Source of the DNA: an uncultured Mollicutes bacterium
GTDB taxonomy: Bacteria; Bacillota_I; Bacilli_A; RFN20; CAG-826
Direction: 5' to 3'
NCBI GenBank assembly: GCA_900540385.1
Contig: UQFY01000012.1
Span: 1 to 63,653 of the forward strand
Length of the DNA stretch: 63,653 nucleotides
A program made the translations under genes and the position numbers. Each line of letters begins with the position of its first letter. Positions within the stretch are counted from its first letter, which is position 1. Below the pieces are notes generated by a model. It had not been told where the DNA came from. It searched no databases and saw only the letters and a program-made list of their open reading frames with translations. Below are positions 16,628-24,503 of the stretch, piece after piece.

Positions 16628-16668
16628 GCGTGTTCTATCCTCTGAACCACGCCTAAAAAACAAGGAGG
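16628..16668 (+). ncRNA. PreQ1-I riboswitch
   Basis: The stem GCGTG (16628-16632) / CACGC (16648-16652) encloses a loop with TTC and GAAC elements. It is followed by the A-rich tail CTAAAAAACAAGGAGG (16653-16668). This is the small class-I preQ1 aptamer layout: P1, a loop, and an A-tail that folds back in an H-type pseudoknot. The tail contains the AAGGAGG ribosome binding site, and the loop segment TCCT can pair with it. Ligand binding should therefore hide the ribosome site and lower QueT synthesis, as in translational preQ1 switches. The gene downstream is a queuosine-precursor transporter, which strongly supports the call. Confidence 0.78.
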
Positions 16669-16676
16669 TCTCGATC

Positions 16677-17264
16677 ATGGCCAAGAATGATCAAAATGAA
16701 TCTTTTTCGAATGAAGTGAATTCGAAACCAAACAAAAAACACCTGGATACTCATCTGTTAATTGTTTATATCACACAGAATGCGATTGTTGCGGCAATCT
16801 ATTTTGTTTTAACAAGCTTTACCCAGCCTATTTCTTTTGGAATGTTCCAAATGAGATTAGCGGAAGCATTGGGACTATTATGTTTCTGGCGCCCTGATTT
16901 TGCGATTGGAATGACTTTAGGATGTTTCCTTTCCAATGTCTATTCCTTTTCACCATGGGATATGTTATTTGGTAGCTTAGCTACATTAGTCTCTTGCCTT
17001 TTAATGAGCTACGCTTCGAAATGGCTATGGATGTCAATCATCTATCCTGTGCTTATCAATGGCCTTGTTGTTGGAGCTGAATTAACCTGGATTTTCATGA
17101 ATCCGACGGGGACATATATCGATTTTGCCATTCAAGGAGGATGGGTGGCATTAGGCGAACTCTGCGTAATGGTTATCGGTTATGCTCTTTGGATGATTGT
17201 CCGAAGACTAAAAATATTTGATAAAGTGTTTAAACCAATCCTTCACCAAAGCGTGCGTTTCTAG
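16677..17264 (+). CDS. queT: Queuosine precursor (preQ1) transporter QueT
   Basis: This 195-residue membrane protein has a polar N-terminus of about 30 residues, then about five hydrophobic segments. The conserved early part QNAIVAAIYFVLTSFTQPISFGMFQMRLAEAL and the RPDFAIGMTLGCFLSN motif match the QueT family, which are ECF-type substrate components for 7-deazaguanine import. The start at 16677 is set by the AAGGAGG in the riboswitch tail; the longer frame from 16626 begins inside the riboswitch. It would supply preQ1 or a related base to TGT, encoded next. No ECF ATPase is in this window. Confidence 0.88.
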   Translation: MAKNDQNESFSNEVNSKPNKKHLDTHLLIVYITQNAIVAAIYFVLTSFTQPISFGMFQMRLAEALGLLCFWRPDFAIGMTLGCFLSNVYSFSPWDMLFGSLATLVSCLLMSYASKWLWMSIIYPVLINGLVVGAELTWIFMNPTGTYIDFAIQGGWVALGELCVMVIGYALWMIVRRLKIFDKVFKPILHQSVRF

Positions 17265-17268
17265 CTTT

Positions 17269-17304
17269 TTGCTTAATATGTCTTTTAGAGATAAAATCTC
17301 TTTA
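17269..17304 (+). promoter_or_regulatory. Promoter of tgt-queA
   Basis: TTGCTT (17269-17274) and TAAAAT (17292-17297) are 17 nt apart. The predicted +1 is about 17304, only 3 nt before the tgt ATG, so this message is almost leaderless. No ribosome binding site is seen. Confidence 0.55.
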
Positions 17305-17306
17305 TT

Positions 17307-18437
17307 ATGAATCCTGAACTTTTCCACTTAGAAATCAAACACATCGACAAACAAACGGGTGCACGTTATGGCATCCTTCATACTCCCCATGGGGATGTTG
17401 AAGTACCTATGTTTATGCCAGTTGGTACAAACGCTACCGTTAAATGCCTTTCTCCAGAAGAAATCAAATCTCTTGGAGCGGGCGTCATTTTAGCAAATAC
17501 CTATCACCTTCATTTAAGACCAGGTGAAGAAATTGTTAAAAAGGCCGGGGGCGTGCATCAGTTTATGAATTATGATGGACCAATGCTTACGGATTCTGGT
17601 GGTTTTCAAGTCTTCTCTCTTCAAAAGACAAGAAAAATAACGGAAGAAGGGGTCGAGTTCCGTAATATTTATAATGGTGATAAAGATATGTTCACTCCAG
17701 AAAAGGTCATCCAGATCGAAGAGGATATTGGGGCGGATATTATTATGTCTTTTGACGAATGTATCCCATATCCAGTCACCCACGAATACGCAAAACGCTC
17801 TACCGAAAGAACAATTCGTTGGGCAAAGCGTGGACTTATGGCTCATAAAAGAGAAGACCAAGCTCTTTTTGGCATTGTTCAAGGTGGTGAATTCCAAGAC
17901 CTTCGTGAAATGTGCGCTAAAGAGCTAGCTGCTTTAGATTTTCCAGGCTATTCCATTGGAGGAACTTCTATTGGTGAACCAAAGGACGTCTGTTTCCGTA
18001 TGATTGAAGACGCTATTCGTTATCTTCCTACAAATAAGCCTAGATACCTTATGGGCGTAGGTTCTCTTGACTACATCTTAGGCGGAATTGAAAGAGGCGT
18101 TGATATGATGGATTGCGTGCTTCCAACGCGTATTGCTCGTCATGGAGCATTAATGACTTCTCAAGGAAGAATTAATATTCGCAAAGCCCAATACAAAGAG
18201 GATTTCACTCCGCTTGATCCGGAATGTGATTGCTACACTTGTAAGCATTACACCAAAGCCTATTTACATCATCTATTCATGTGTAACGAGGAATTTGGCA
18301 AACGCTTAAATTCCATTCACAACATACGTTTCTTAATTAAAGTGGTGGAAGGCGCTAGAAAAGCAATCCAAGAGGATCGTTTCAAAGAATATGAAGAAGA
18401 AATCCTTCGTAAATATGGTGATATAAGAGGTTTTTGA
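17307..18437 (+). CDS. tgt: tRNA-guanine transglycosylase
   Basis: This 376-residue enzyme exchanges guanine-34 in tRNAs with GUN anticodons for preQ1. Key motifs are LTDSGGFQVFSL (active-site Asp), GIVQGG, the nucleophile region DCVLPTRIARHG, and the zinc site CDCYTCKHYTKAYLHHL (C-x-C-x2-C and His). The length equals the bacterial standard. It is cytoplasmic and homodimeric. The gene starts 42 nt after queT and ends one base before queA, so it acts between import of preQ1 and queA. Confidence 0.97.
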   Translation: MNPELFHLEIKHIDKQTGARYGILHTPHGDVEVPMFMPVGTNATVKCLSPEEIKSLGAGVILANTYHLHLRPGEEIVKKAGGVHQFMNYDGPMLTDSGGFQVFSLQKTRKITEEGVEFRNIYNGDKDMFTPEKVIQIEEDIGADIIMSFDECIPYPVTHEYAKRSTERTIRWAKRGLMAHKREDQALFGIVQGGEFQDLREMCAKELAALDFPGYSIGGTSIGEPKDVCFRMIEDAIRYLPTNKPRYLMGVGSLDYILGGIERGVDMMDCVLPTRIARHGALMTSQGRINIRKAQYKEDFTPLDPECDCYTCKHYTKAYLHHLFMCNEEFGKRLNSIHNIRFLIKVVEGARKAIQEDRFKEYEEEILRKYGDIRGF

Positions 18438-18438
18438 T

Positions 18439-19497
18439 ATGGATATTAATTTATTTGATTATGATTTGCCTGAAGAGCTTATCGCTCAATCGCCAAAAGA
18501 AAAAAGAGACACTTGCAAACTCATGGTTATCAACCGTGCCAATAAGAGCTTTGAGCATAAGATTTTCCATGACATCATTGATTATTTAAAACCTGGAGAT
18601 GTTCTTGTTAGAAATAACACAAAAGTCATCCCAGCAAGACTTCTTGGCTCTAAAAAAGAAACAGGAGGGGCAGTAGAAGTCCTCCTTTTAAAACAACTAG
18701 AGAACGATGTTTGGGAATGCCTTGTTGGAAATGCCCATTCTGTAAGAGTTGGCACCCATTGTGTTTTTGGAAATGGCCAGCTTACTTGCGAATGCGTTGC
18801 CGTTAAAGACGAAGGCATCCGTGATATGAAGTTTTCCTATAAAGGAATTTTCATGGAAGTCCTTGATGAATTAGGACAAATGCCTCTTCCGCCATATATC
18901 AAAAAACAATGCGCGAACAACGACGATTATCAGACTGTATATGCCAAGATTCCTGGATCGGCTGCCGCTCCAACCGCAGGCTTCCATTTTACGAACGAAT
19001 TATTCGACGAAATCAAAGCCAAAGGCGTTACGGTAGAAGATATCACTCTCAATATTGGTTTAGGCACTTTCCGCCCAGTAAAAGTGGAAGATACCAAAGA
19101 CCATGTGATGCATTCCGAAGTTATCGAAATGAGCGAAGATGTTGCAACTCGTTTGAATCAAGCTAAAAAAGAGGGAAGACGTATCATTGCTATTGGTACA
19201 ACTTCCATCCGTACCCTAGAAACGATCTATGGCAAATATGGTGAATTTAAAGCCACAAGAGAAGCTACCAGACTCTATATCGAGCCAGGGTATCAATATA
19301 AAGCAGTAGATGCCATTATTACCAATTTTCATCTCCCGAAATCTACTTTAGTTGAACTTGTCTCTGCTTTTGCAGGAAGAAGCTTCATTCTTTCTTGTTA
19401 CAAAGAAGCAGTCAAAGACAAATATCGTTTCTTCTCTTTTGGAGATGCCATGTTCATCTATGGTGAACCATTTGACTACTCCAAGAGCATGGATTAA
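18439..19497 (+). CDS. queA: S-adenosylmethionine:tRNA ribosyltransferase-isomerase
   Basis: This 352-residue enzyme transfers and rearranges the ribosyl part of SAM onto preQ1-34 in tRNA to give epoxyqueuosine. Typical QueA segments are present: YDLPEELIAQSP at the N-terminus, GDVLVRNNTKVIPARL, PLPPYIK, GSAAAPTAGFHFT, and TNFHLPKSTLVELVSAFAG. The length is normal. It starts one base after the tgt stop, with an AAGAGG ribosome site inside tgt. The product is the substrate of QueH, encoded 1 kb downstream. Confidence 0.97.
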   Translation: MDINLFDYDLPEELIAQSPKEKRDTCKLMVINRANKSFEHKIFHDIIDYLKPGDVLVRNNTKVIPARLLGSKKETGGAVEVLLLKQLENDVWECLVGNAHSVRVGTHCVFGNGQLTCECVAVKDEGIRDMKFSYKGIFMEVLDELGQMPLPPYIKKQCANNDDYQTVYAKIPGSAAAPTAGFHFTNELFDEIKAKGVTVEDITLNIGLGTFRPVKVEDTKDHVMHSEVIEMSEDVATRLNQAKKEGRRIIAIGTTSIRTLETIYGKYGEFKATREATRLYIEPGYQYKAVDAIITNFHLPKSTLVELVSAFAGRSFILSCYKEAVKDKYRFFSFGDAMFIYGEPFDYSKSMD

Positions 19498-19539
19498 TTT
19501 CTCGCTTGAAAGACATAAAAATAACATTACATAAATGAT

Positions 19540-19575
19540 AAAAAAGCGGAAAGGTTTCGAGACGTCCGCTTTTTT
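19540..19575 (+). terminator. Rho-independent terminator of the queuosine operon
   Basis: AAAAAAGCGGA and TCCGCTTTTTT form an 11-bp stem with a 14-nt loop (AAGGTTTCGAGACG), ending in the T-tract at 19570-19575. Confidence 0.9.
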
Positions 19576-19584
19576 AAGCCTTTG

Positions 19585-19619
19585 TTGAAATGACTACAAC
19601 GTTTGCTAGAATATACGTA
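19585..19619 (+). promoter_or_regulatory. Promoter upstream of a decayed gene
   Basis: TTGAAA (19585-19590) and TAGAAT (19607-19612) are 16 nt apart. The -10 context TTTGCTAGAAT closely resembles the nadE promoter. Confidence 0.5.
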
Positions 19620-19664
19620 TAAAGTTCTTCATACAAGTTTTGCTGTTCTTTGAAAGGAAAAATC

Positions 19665-19724
19665 ATGAAATTTTTTATCTTTACTTTTTGTTGCCTCTTC
19701 GTCGGTATCTGCCACCCCTTATAG
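19665..19724 (+). pseudogene. Short signal-peptide-like ORF, probable gene remnant
   Basis: A 19-codon ORF, preceded by AAAGGA, encodes a basic-hydrophobic start (MKFFIFTFCCLFVGICHPL) and then stops. It looks like the first part of a secreted protein or lipoprotein. Downstream, in another frame at about 19770-19850, the reading DKQFIDAVSFLKCLHIWKV looks like leftover coding sequence before the next gene. A promoter and ribosome site are present, which fits a recently decayed gene. A functional micro-peptide is the alternative. The rest of the 19576-19839 gap contains only the two promoters described and this fragment. Confidence 0.35.
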
Positions 19725-19839
19725 ATTTGGCAAAATTGATGGAAGCAATTTTAAAAATATGATTTAAAAGATAAACAATTTATCGACGCTGTTTCTTTTC
19801 TAAAATGTCTTCATATTTGGAAGGTTGGAGGGTATGAAA

Positions 19840-20459
19840 ATGATTATTAAACGTTCTATGATTCTAATGATTGCCTTTTCTTCGCTCTTGTTTTCATGCA
19901 ATAAGACGAAATGCTATTCTTCTCATGATCCATGTCCTCCTCTTTGCCATACTGAGGGGTATTTTTCTTGGCATGATTCAGAGGCCTGGACTCTAACGGA
20001 GAACTTAAAAGAACGGGGCATTTCGGAAATCGCTATCGAAAAAGATCCTCTCCTAAGAGAAGGCTTCCTATACGTCCGTTTCGAAGTTGAATGCTCTGAC
20101 CTCTCCGTTTTCTCTTTCCCCAATATTAGTTTTGATCAAACGTATCATTTCAATTATGATTCAAAGAAAGTAGAAAACTTTGCAAAAGAAAAGAGCATTG
20201 ATTTTCATCAAAGCATTTCTTCGGATAAAACGAAGCTCATGGGTGGAGTGGGTCTTATAGCATCGTTCCAACAGAGGATGGCAGCTTGCCCTCCAAAAAA
20301 TATAAAGGGGATCTTACCTACGCCTTCCGAGTAGAGAACACTTTATTTGACTATGCTCAGGATAAAACCCTAGAGGACGCTTGCTTCTTCCTTTCTCCAT
20401 TTATCAAAGGTGACAACCGTTATTGCGTATTTGCTTTCCAAGATATTACTCTTCGCTAG
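19840..20459 (+). pseudogene. Lipoprotein gene with a frameshift
   Basis: The first frame (from ATG 19840; GGAGGG 7 nt upstream) encodes a lipoprotein signal (IAFSSLLFSC) and about 160 residues, stopping at 20332-20334. From about 20240 the -1 frame becomes clearly coding: WSGSYSIVPTEDGSLPSKK, then YAFRVENTLFDYAQDKTLED, then CFFLSPFIKGDNRYCVFAF, ending at TAG 20457-20459. The intact protein would be about 206 residues. The switch lies between the TAA of the -1 frame near 20228 and the end of frame 0. A one-base deletion, or an assembly error, explains it; I see no classical slippery heptamer. I do not recognise the function. A TAAAAT at 19801-19806 could be its -10. Confidence 0.7.
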
Positions 20460-20473
20460 TATAATCTCATAGA
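20460..20473 (+). promoter_or_regulatory. Leaderless-type promoter of queH
   Basis: A perfect TATAAT (20460-20465), directly after the TAG stop of the broken lipoprotein frame, ends 7 nt before ATG 20473. No ribosome binding site is seen. Confidence 0.6.
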
Positions 20474-21099
20474 TGAAATCTCATTTAGTTCAGCATAATT
20501 ACTATCTTGAAAGCCTTGAAGAAATCAAAAAGATAAACGGAGATAAGAAACCAACCATCCTTCTCCACGATTGTTGCGGCCCTTGCGCTTGTTTTCCTCT
20601 GCTTTTCTTATGCAAACATTTTGATGTAACCATCTATTACACCAATTCCAATATCTATCCTGAAGAGGAATTCGATAAACGTTTAGGCGAAGTAAAGAAA
20701 CTAATCCAATATCTAAAAGATACTTGGGGGTACGATGTAAAGCTCATCGTTAGCCCTTATAACCACGAAGAATATATGAAAGATCTCCGCTCTCTTTCAT
20801 CTCTTCCTGAAGGAGGATACCGTTGTCATCTTTGTTACCGCAAAAGAATGGAAGAATCCTTTCGTTATGCAGACGCCCATCATTTTGATTACATTACTAC
20901 GGTAATGACCATCTCTCGTCAGAAATCATCTGAAATCATGAATCGTATCGGGGAAGAGCTCTCTACTCATTACCATACCAAATATCTATTTTCTGATTTT
21001 AAAAAGAATGGTGGAATTGACCAAGGCGTCGCTTTAAGAGACCAAATTGGTCTTTATTGCCAAAATTATTGCGGATGTGAATATTCTTTCCGTAAATAA
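20473..21099 (+). CDS. queH: Epoxyqueuosine reductase QueH
   Basis: This 208-residue protein of the DUF208/QueH family catalyses the last step of queuosine synthesis, reducing epoxyqueuosine in tRNA to queuosine. Cysteine motifs are complete: HDCCGPCA (C34, C35, C38), RCHLCYRKRME in the middle, and YCQNYCGCEYS near the C-terminus. These provide the iron-sulfur and second-metal ligands known for the family. QueH is the non-homologous alternative to QueG. With queT, tgt and queA nearby, and no queC/D/E/F in this window, this is a salvage route from imported precursor to Q-tRNA. The predicted transcript starts one base before the ATG. Confidence 0.93.
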   Translation: MKSHLVQHNYYLESLEEIKKINGDKKPTILLHDCCGPCACFPLLFLCKHFDVTIYYTNSNIYPEEEFDKRLGEVKKLIQYLKDTWGYDVKLIVSPYNHEEYMKDLRSLSSLPEGGYRCHLCYRKRMEESFRYADAHHFDYITTVMTISRQKSSEIMNRIGEELSTHYHTKYLFSDFKKNGGIDQGVALRDQIGLYCQNYCGCEYSFRK

Positions 21100-21115
21100 A
21101 TGTAGACAGCTTCTC

Positions 21116-21160
21116 TGAGAACGTTTTTATCCCTCTAAGTGAATAATGAAAATGTTCTCA
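21116..21160 (+). repeat. Long inverted repeat after queH
   Basis: TGAGAACGTTTT (21116-21127) and AAAATGTTCTCA (21149-21160) are 12-nt arms with one G-U pair and a 21-nt loop. It may act as an imperfect terminator for queH; there is no strong T-tract after it. Confidence 0.6.
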
Positions 21161-21299
21161 TAAAACATTATTTCAATGAAAGTCACCCTTTTCCTCATAT
21201 ATAAATAAATATAGTTTTTAGTATATGGTTTTAGACCTTAAAAATTATCGTTTTTCATCTTAAAAAGAGGATTATTCTCAAGATAGATTTCATTAAAAA

Positions 21300-21316
21300 T
21301 TGTGCACGGTGCACAA
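21300..21316. promoter_or_regulatory. 17-bp palindrome upstream of the S10 operon
   Basis: TTGTGCAC-G-GTGCACAA is a perfect palindrome with 8-nt arms. It lies about 145 bp upstream of the S10 promoter start. A nearly identical copy (16 of 17 bases) lies upstream of rplKA at 45255-45271. An extra half-site TTGTGCA lies at 21372-21378. It looks like an operator for a dimeric regulator that controls ribosomal operons. The remaining sequence of the 21161-21418 gap is A/T-rich without other recognised signals. Confidence 0.6.
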
Positions 21317-21418
21317 ATTTTTTAAGAATAAAATGACCTTCTTTTGAAAAAGTTTCGATAAATAGGGCTTTTTGTGCAAAAGGCAAGATAGTACCTACAT
21401 TTTAAGTTCAAAATGTTG

Positions 21419-21454
21419 TTGACTACACACGCACGTAGGGGGATAATTTCAAAC
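21419..21454 (+). promoter_or_regulatory. Main promoter of the S10-spc-alpha operon
   Basis: TTGACT (21419-21424) and GATAAT (21442-21447) are 17 nt apart, giving a +1 at about 21454. Confidence 0.75.
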
Positions 21455-21577
21455 GCTGGCGCAAGCGTGGAAGTGCGATGTTGCTGACACACCGATAGAC
21501 GTTGTCAAGTATCGGCTTAGTCAGGGAACTCGTGCCGAGCATAGCTAGCAAGCCTGACGAAATAAGGAGGAAAAATC
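21454..21577 (+). ncRNA. Structured 5' leader of the S10 operon
   Basis: The leader of about 124 nt has three clear hairpins. ACGCT/AGCGT lies at 21453-21468. CCGATA/TATCGG lies at 21492-21515 with an inner GAC/GTC. A long closing helix CTTAGTCAGG (21516-21525) pairs with CCTGAC (21553-21558) and TAAG (21563-21566), and encloses CTCG-TGC-CGAG. The closing helix covers the first bases of the AAGGAGG site of rpsJ (21564-21570), so folding could block ribosome entry. This is the arrangement expected for autoregulation by a ribosomal protein. Which protein binds is not known, and I could not match it to a named leader family. Confidence 0.6.
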
Positions 21578-21892
21578 ATGGCGAAACAACAAGTCCTGCG
21601 CATCAGATTGCAGGCTTACGACCACAAGATCATCGACGTTGCTGCCGAAAAGATCGTTGAAGTCGCAAACAAGACCGGCGCCAAAGTTATTGGCCCAGTG
21701 CCTCTCCCAACAGAGAAGCAGGTGTACACGATCTTAAGAGCTACCTTCAAATACAAGGATAGCCGCGAACAATTCGAGATCCGTACCCACAAGAGATTGA
21801 TTGATATCGTCAATCCTACAAAAGAAACCGTCGAAGCCATCCGTAAGCTTGACTTACCAAATGGTGTCGATATCGATGTCACTGCGAAGTAA
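21578..21892 (+). CDS. rpsJ: 30S ribosomal protein S10 (NusE)
   Basis: This 104-residue protein contains the standard S10 pattern (RIRLQAYDHKIID, the GPVPLPTEKQVYTILR loop, and KYKDSREQFEIRTHKRLIDI). It assembles in the 30S head and also forms the antitermination complex with NusB. It is the first gene of the 15-kb ribosomal superoperon, with AAGGAGG 7 nt upstream within the leader stem. The length and conserved tip-loop residues look normal. Confidence 0.98.
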   Translation: MAKQQVLRIRLQAYDHKIIDVAAEKIVEVANKTGAKVIGPVPLPTEKQVYTILRATFKYKDSREQFEIRTHKRLIDIVNPTKETVEAIRKLDLPNGVDIDVTAK

Positions 21893-21906
21893 GGAGGTAA
21901 ACATTC

Positions 21907-22590
21907 ATGAAATCCATTATCGGAAGAAAAATTGGAATGACCGAAGTCTTCGCCACTGACGGAACAATGTATCCTGTCACTGTCATCGAGGTTCTTCCAA
22001 ACGTCGTCGTCGCGAAAAAGACGAATGAGAAAGACGGCTATGAAGCATTACAAGTCGGTTATGAGCCAACTGCTGAACGTCATCTCAATAAATGCGAACT
22101 TGGCATTTATAAAAAAGCTAACGTTGAAGCCCATGCTCATTTATTTGAATTAAAGGGCGACGAAATCTATTCCAAGAACGTTGGCGAAACAATCACCGCT
22201 GATTTATTCCAAGCTGGTGAAGTGGTTGATGTCATCGGTACAACCAAAGGACATGGTTACACCGGCACTATCAAGAGATATCACAACCACATCGGTCCAA
22301 AAGGACATGGTTCTGGCTATCATAGACAAATTGGTTCTCTTGCCAATAACGGCCGTGATAATAACCGTGTTATCCCAGGCAAGACAATGTCTGGACATTG
22401 GGGCCCACATCAAGCAACCATTGAGAACATCACTGTTGTTGCTAGCAATGCTGAAAAAGGTTACATCCTTGTCAAAGGTGGAGTTCCTGGACCAAAGAAA
22501 TCGATCGTTATGATCAGAAGCGCGATCTTAACCCAATTCAAAAAACCAGAAGTCAAAGAATTAGTGGATCGCTCTAAGAAAGGAGAATAA
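21907..22590 (+). CDS. rplC: 50S ribosomal protein L3
   Basis: This 227-residue protein begins IIGRKIGMTEVF and contains the loop that reaches toward the peptidyl-transferase centre (GRDNNRVIPGKTMSGHWG). The length is within the bacterial range (about 205-220), with a few more residues at the end. It is an early 50S assembly protein binding 23S rRNA. The start follows AAGGAGG in the 14-nt gap after rpsJ. Confidence 0.98.
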   Translation: MKSIIGRKIGMTEVFATDGTMYPVTVIEVLPNVVVAKKTNEKDGYEALQVGYEPTAERHLNKCELGIYKKANVEAHAHLFELKGDEIYSKNVGETITADLFQAGEVVDVIGTTKGHGYTGTIKRYHNHIGPKGHGSGYHRQIGSLANNGRDNNRVIPGKTMSGHWGPHQATIENITVVASNAEKGYILVKGGVPGPKKSIVMIRSAILTQFKKPEVKELVDRSKKGE

Positions 22591-22595
22591 GGATT

Positions 22596-23228
22596 ATGGC
22601 AAATAAAGCAATTACTCTCCCAGTCGTTTCTCTTGCCGGCGAAAAAGTCGGTGAAATCGAACTTGCTAACGAAGTCTTCGGTATCACTGAGAAAAATGAA
22701 CAAGTCGTTCATGATGCCGCTGTTGCAGAAGAAGCCAATTATCGCCAAGCAACTGCCAAAACCAAAAAACGTCACGAAGTAAGTGGCGGTGGCAAGAAGC
22801 CTTGGAGACAAAAAGGAACCGGCCGTGCTCGTGCAGGTTCTAGCCGTTCCCCAATCTGGGTTGGCGGCGGAAAGGTCTTCGGACCTGATGGAAATCAAAA
22901 TTATAAGATTTCCCAAAACAAGAAAGCTCACGCACTCGCGTTAAAGACTGTTCTCTCTCAAAAGGTTAATGGCGGCATCATTGTCGTTGATAGCCTCAAA
23001 GCTGAGAAAATCTCTACAAAAGCTATCAAAGCTGACTTAGCGAATGTGAAAGCTTCTGGCAAGATCCTTCTCGTCTCCCAAGATGAGAATGTCATCAAGA
23101 GTGCTCAAAACATTGACCGTTTAGAGCTCCGTGCCGTCAATAACATCAGTGTTTACGATGTTCTCAATGCCAACGTCATTGTCATTGGCAAAGCTGACAT
23201 CGAAACCCTCGAAGGAGGACTTAAGTAA
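22596..23228 (+). CDS. rplD: 50S ribosomal protein L4
   Basis: This 210-residue protein has the extended tunnel loop GGKKPWRQKGTGRARAGSSRSPIWVGGGKVFGP, which lines the exit tunnel and contacts the macrolide site. The loop sequence has no obvious resistance changes. In enterobacteria L4 is the repressor of this operon. Whether it binds the leader here is unknown. Its stop overlaps the rplW start (TAATG). Confidence 0.98.
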   Translation: MANKAITLPVVSLAGEKVGEIELANEVFGITEKNEQVVHDAAVAEEANYRQATAKTKKRHEVSGGGKKPWRQKGTGRARAGSSRSPIWVGGGKVFGPDGNQNYKISQNKKAHALALKTVLSQKVNGGIIVVDSLKAEKISTKAIKADLANVKASGKILLVSQDENVIKSAQNIDRLELRAVNNISVYDVLNANVIVIGKADIETLEGGLK

Positions 23229-23578
23229 TGGCAAGCGAAAAGAAAGAAACCGTCGTGGCTGAAGCAAAGAAAACCTTCAAAGCCCCAACGCATCATGACT
23301 ATGAGGTCATTCTCGAACCAGTCATCACCGAGAAGAGCATGGCTCTCCTTCAAAACGAGAACAAGATCACCGTCCGTGTTGCCTCTAGCGCTAACAAGGT
23401 CGAGATCAAAGAAAGCTTCCAACGCTTATACCAAGTGACCGTCGATGATGTCAAAGTCGTCAACGTCCTTGCAAAGAGCACCACTAGAGGTGGCCGTTAT
23501 CAAGGAACCATTTCTGGCTATAAGAAGGCCATTCTCACCATTCATGAAGGTGAAGCAATTGACCTCTTCAAAGAGTAA
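23228..23578 (+). CDS. rplW: 50S ribosomal protein L23
   Basis: The L23 core begins at about residue 20 (DYEVILEPVITEKSM) and ends with the GRYQGTISGYKKAI segment. The protein has 116 residues, compared with about 95-100 usually. The excess is a charged N-terminal tail (ASEKKETVVAEAKKTFKAP). L23 sits at the tunnel exit and docks trigger factor and SRP. It overlaps the rplD stop by 1 nt. Confidence 0.97.
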   Translation: MASEKKETVVAEAKKTFKAPTHHDYEVILEPVITEKSMALLQNENKITVRVASSANKVEIKESFQRLYQVTVDDVKVVNVLAKSTTRGGRYQGTISGYKKAILTIHEGEAIDLFKE

Positions 23579-23652
23579 GGAAACACCATTAAGTCTTATA
23601 TATCCTTATATATAGAAGATTTATAAAGCATCCACTATAGGAGAAAAGAAAA

Positions 23653-24486
23653 ATGGCAATCAAATCATATAGGCCATATACGAAATCGAGACGTGAAATG
23701 CTCTCCCTCTCGTATGCAGACATCACAAAAACAACTCCTGAAAAATCATTACTTGCCCCTAAGAAACATTCAGGTGGCCGTAACAATCAAGGAGTCATCA
23801 CCTGCCGTCATCGTGGCGGAGGAAACAAAAACCGTTACAGAATCATCGATTTCCGTCGTAACAAAGATGGAATCCCAGCAACCGTCAAGGCTATTGAATA
23901 CGATCCAAACAGAACCGCATTCATCGCTCTCCTTGCCTATGCTGATGGCGAAAAGCGTTACATCATCCGTCCAAAGGATCTCAATGTTGGCGCTGTTGTC
24001 GTCTCTGGTTCTACCACCGATATCAAAACCGGTAACAACCTTGAACTCAAAAACATTCCAGAAGGTACCTTCGTCCATAACGTCGAATTAATGCCTGGCA
24101 AAGGCGGACAACTCTGCCGTGCTGCTGGAACAAGCGCTCAGGTCCTCGGAACTGATGGCAAATACATCATCCTCCGTTTGGCCTCTGGCGAAGTTCGTAA
24201 GGTCTTAGGAAACTGCCGTGCCACCATTGGCATCGTCGGTAATGAAGATTACAACCTTGTTAACAAAGGTAAAGCTGGTAAAACCCGCTACCAAGGCATT
24301 CGCCCAACCGTTCGTGGTTCTGCTATGAACCCAGTTGATCACCCTCATGGTGGTGGTGAAGGTAAGTGCCCTGTTGGCCGTGATGCACCACGTACCCCTT
24401 GGGGTAAGAAAGCAATGGGCGTTAAGACCCGTCGCGTCAAGAAGAATTCCACTCGTCTCATCGTAAGACGTAGAAATGGTAAGTAA
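23653..24486 (+). CDS. rplB: 50S ribosomal protein L2
   Basis: This 277-residue protein has the normal length. Conserved segments include KSYRPYTKSRREML, GRNNQGVITCRHRGGGNK, and the PTVRGSAMNPVDHPHGGGEG region that contains the His needed near the peptidyl-transferase centre. The 74-nt gap before it holds an A/T-rich imperfect inverted repeat (TCTTATATAT and ATATATAGAAGA, about 23594-23620) and TATAGGAGAA as ribosome site. A weak internal promoter there cannot be excluded. Confidence 0.98.
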   Translation: MAIKSYRPYTKSRREMLSLSYADITKTTPEKSLLAPKKHSGGRNNQGVITCRHRGGGNKNRYRIIDFRRNKDGIPATVKAIEYDPNRTAFIALLAYADGEKRYIIRPKDLNVGAVVVSGSTTDIKTGNNLELKNIPEGTFVHNVELMPGKGGQLCRAAGTSAQVLGTDGKYIILRLASGEVRKVLGNCRATIGIVGNEDYNLVNKGKAGKTRYQGIRPTVRGSAMNPVDHPHGGGEGKCPVGRDAPRTPWGKKAMGVKTRRVKKNSTRLIVRRRNGK

Positions 24487-24503
24487 GGAAAGGAGATCAA
24501 ATT

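Noticed and set aside
20220..20340. Programmed -1 frameshift in the lipoprotein gene
   Set aside because: No X-XXY-YYZ slippery site in the correct frame and no clear downstream pseudoknot; a mutation or assembly error is simpler.
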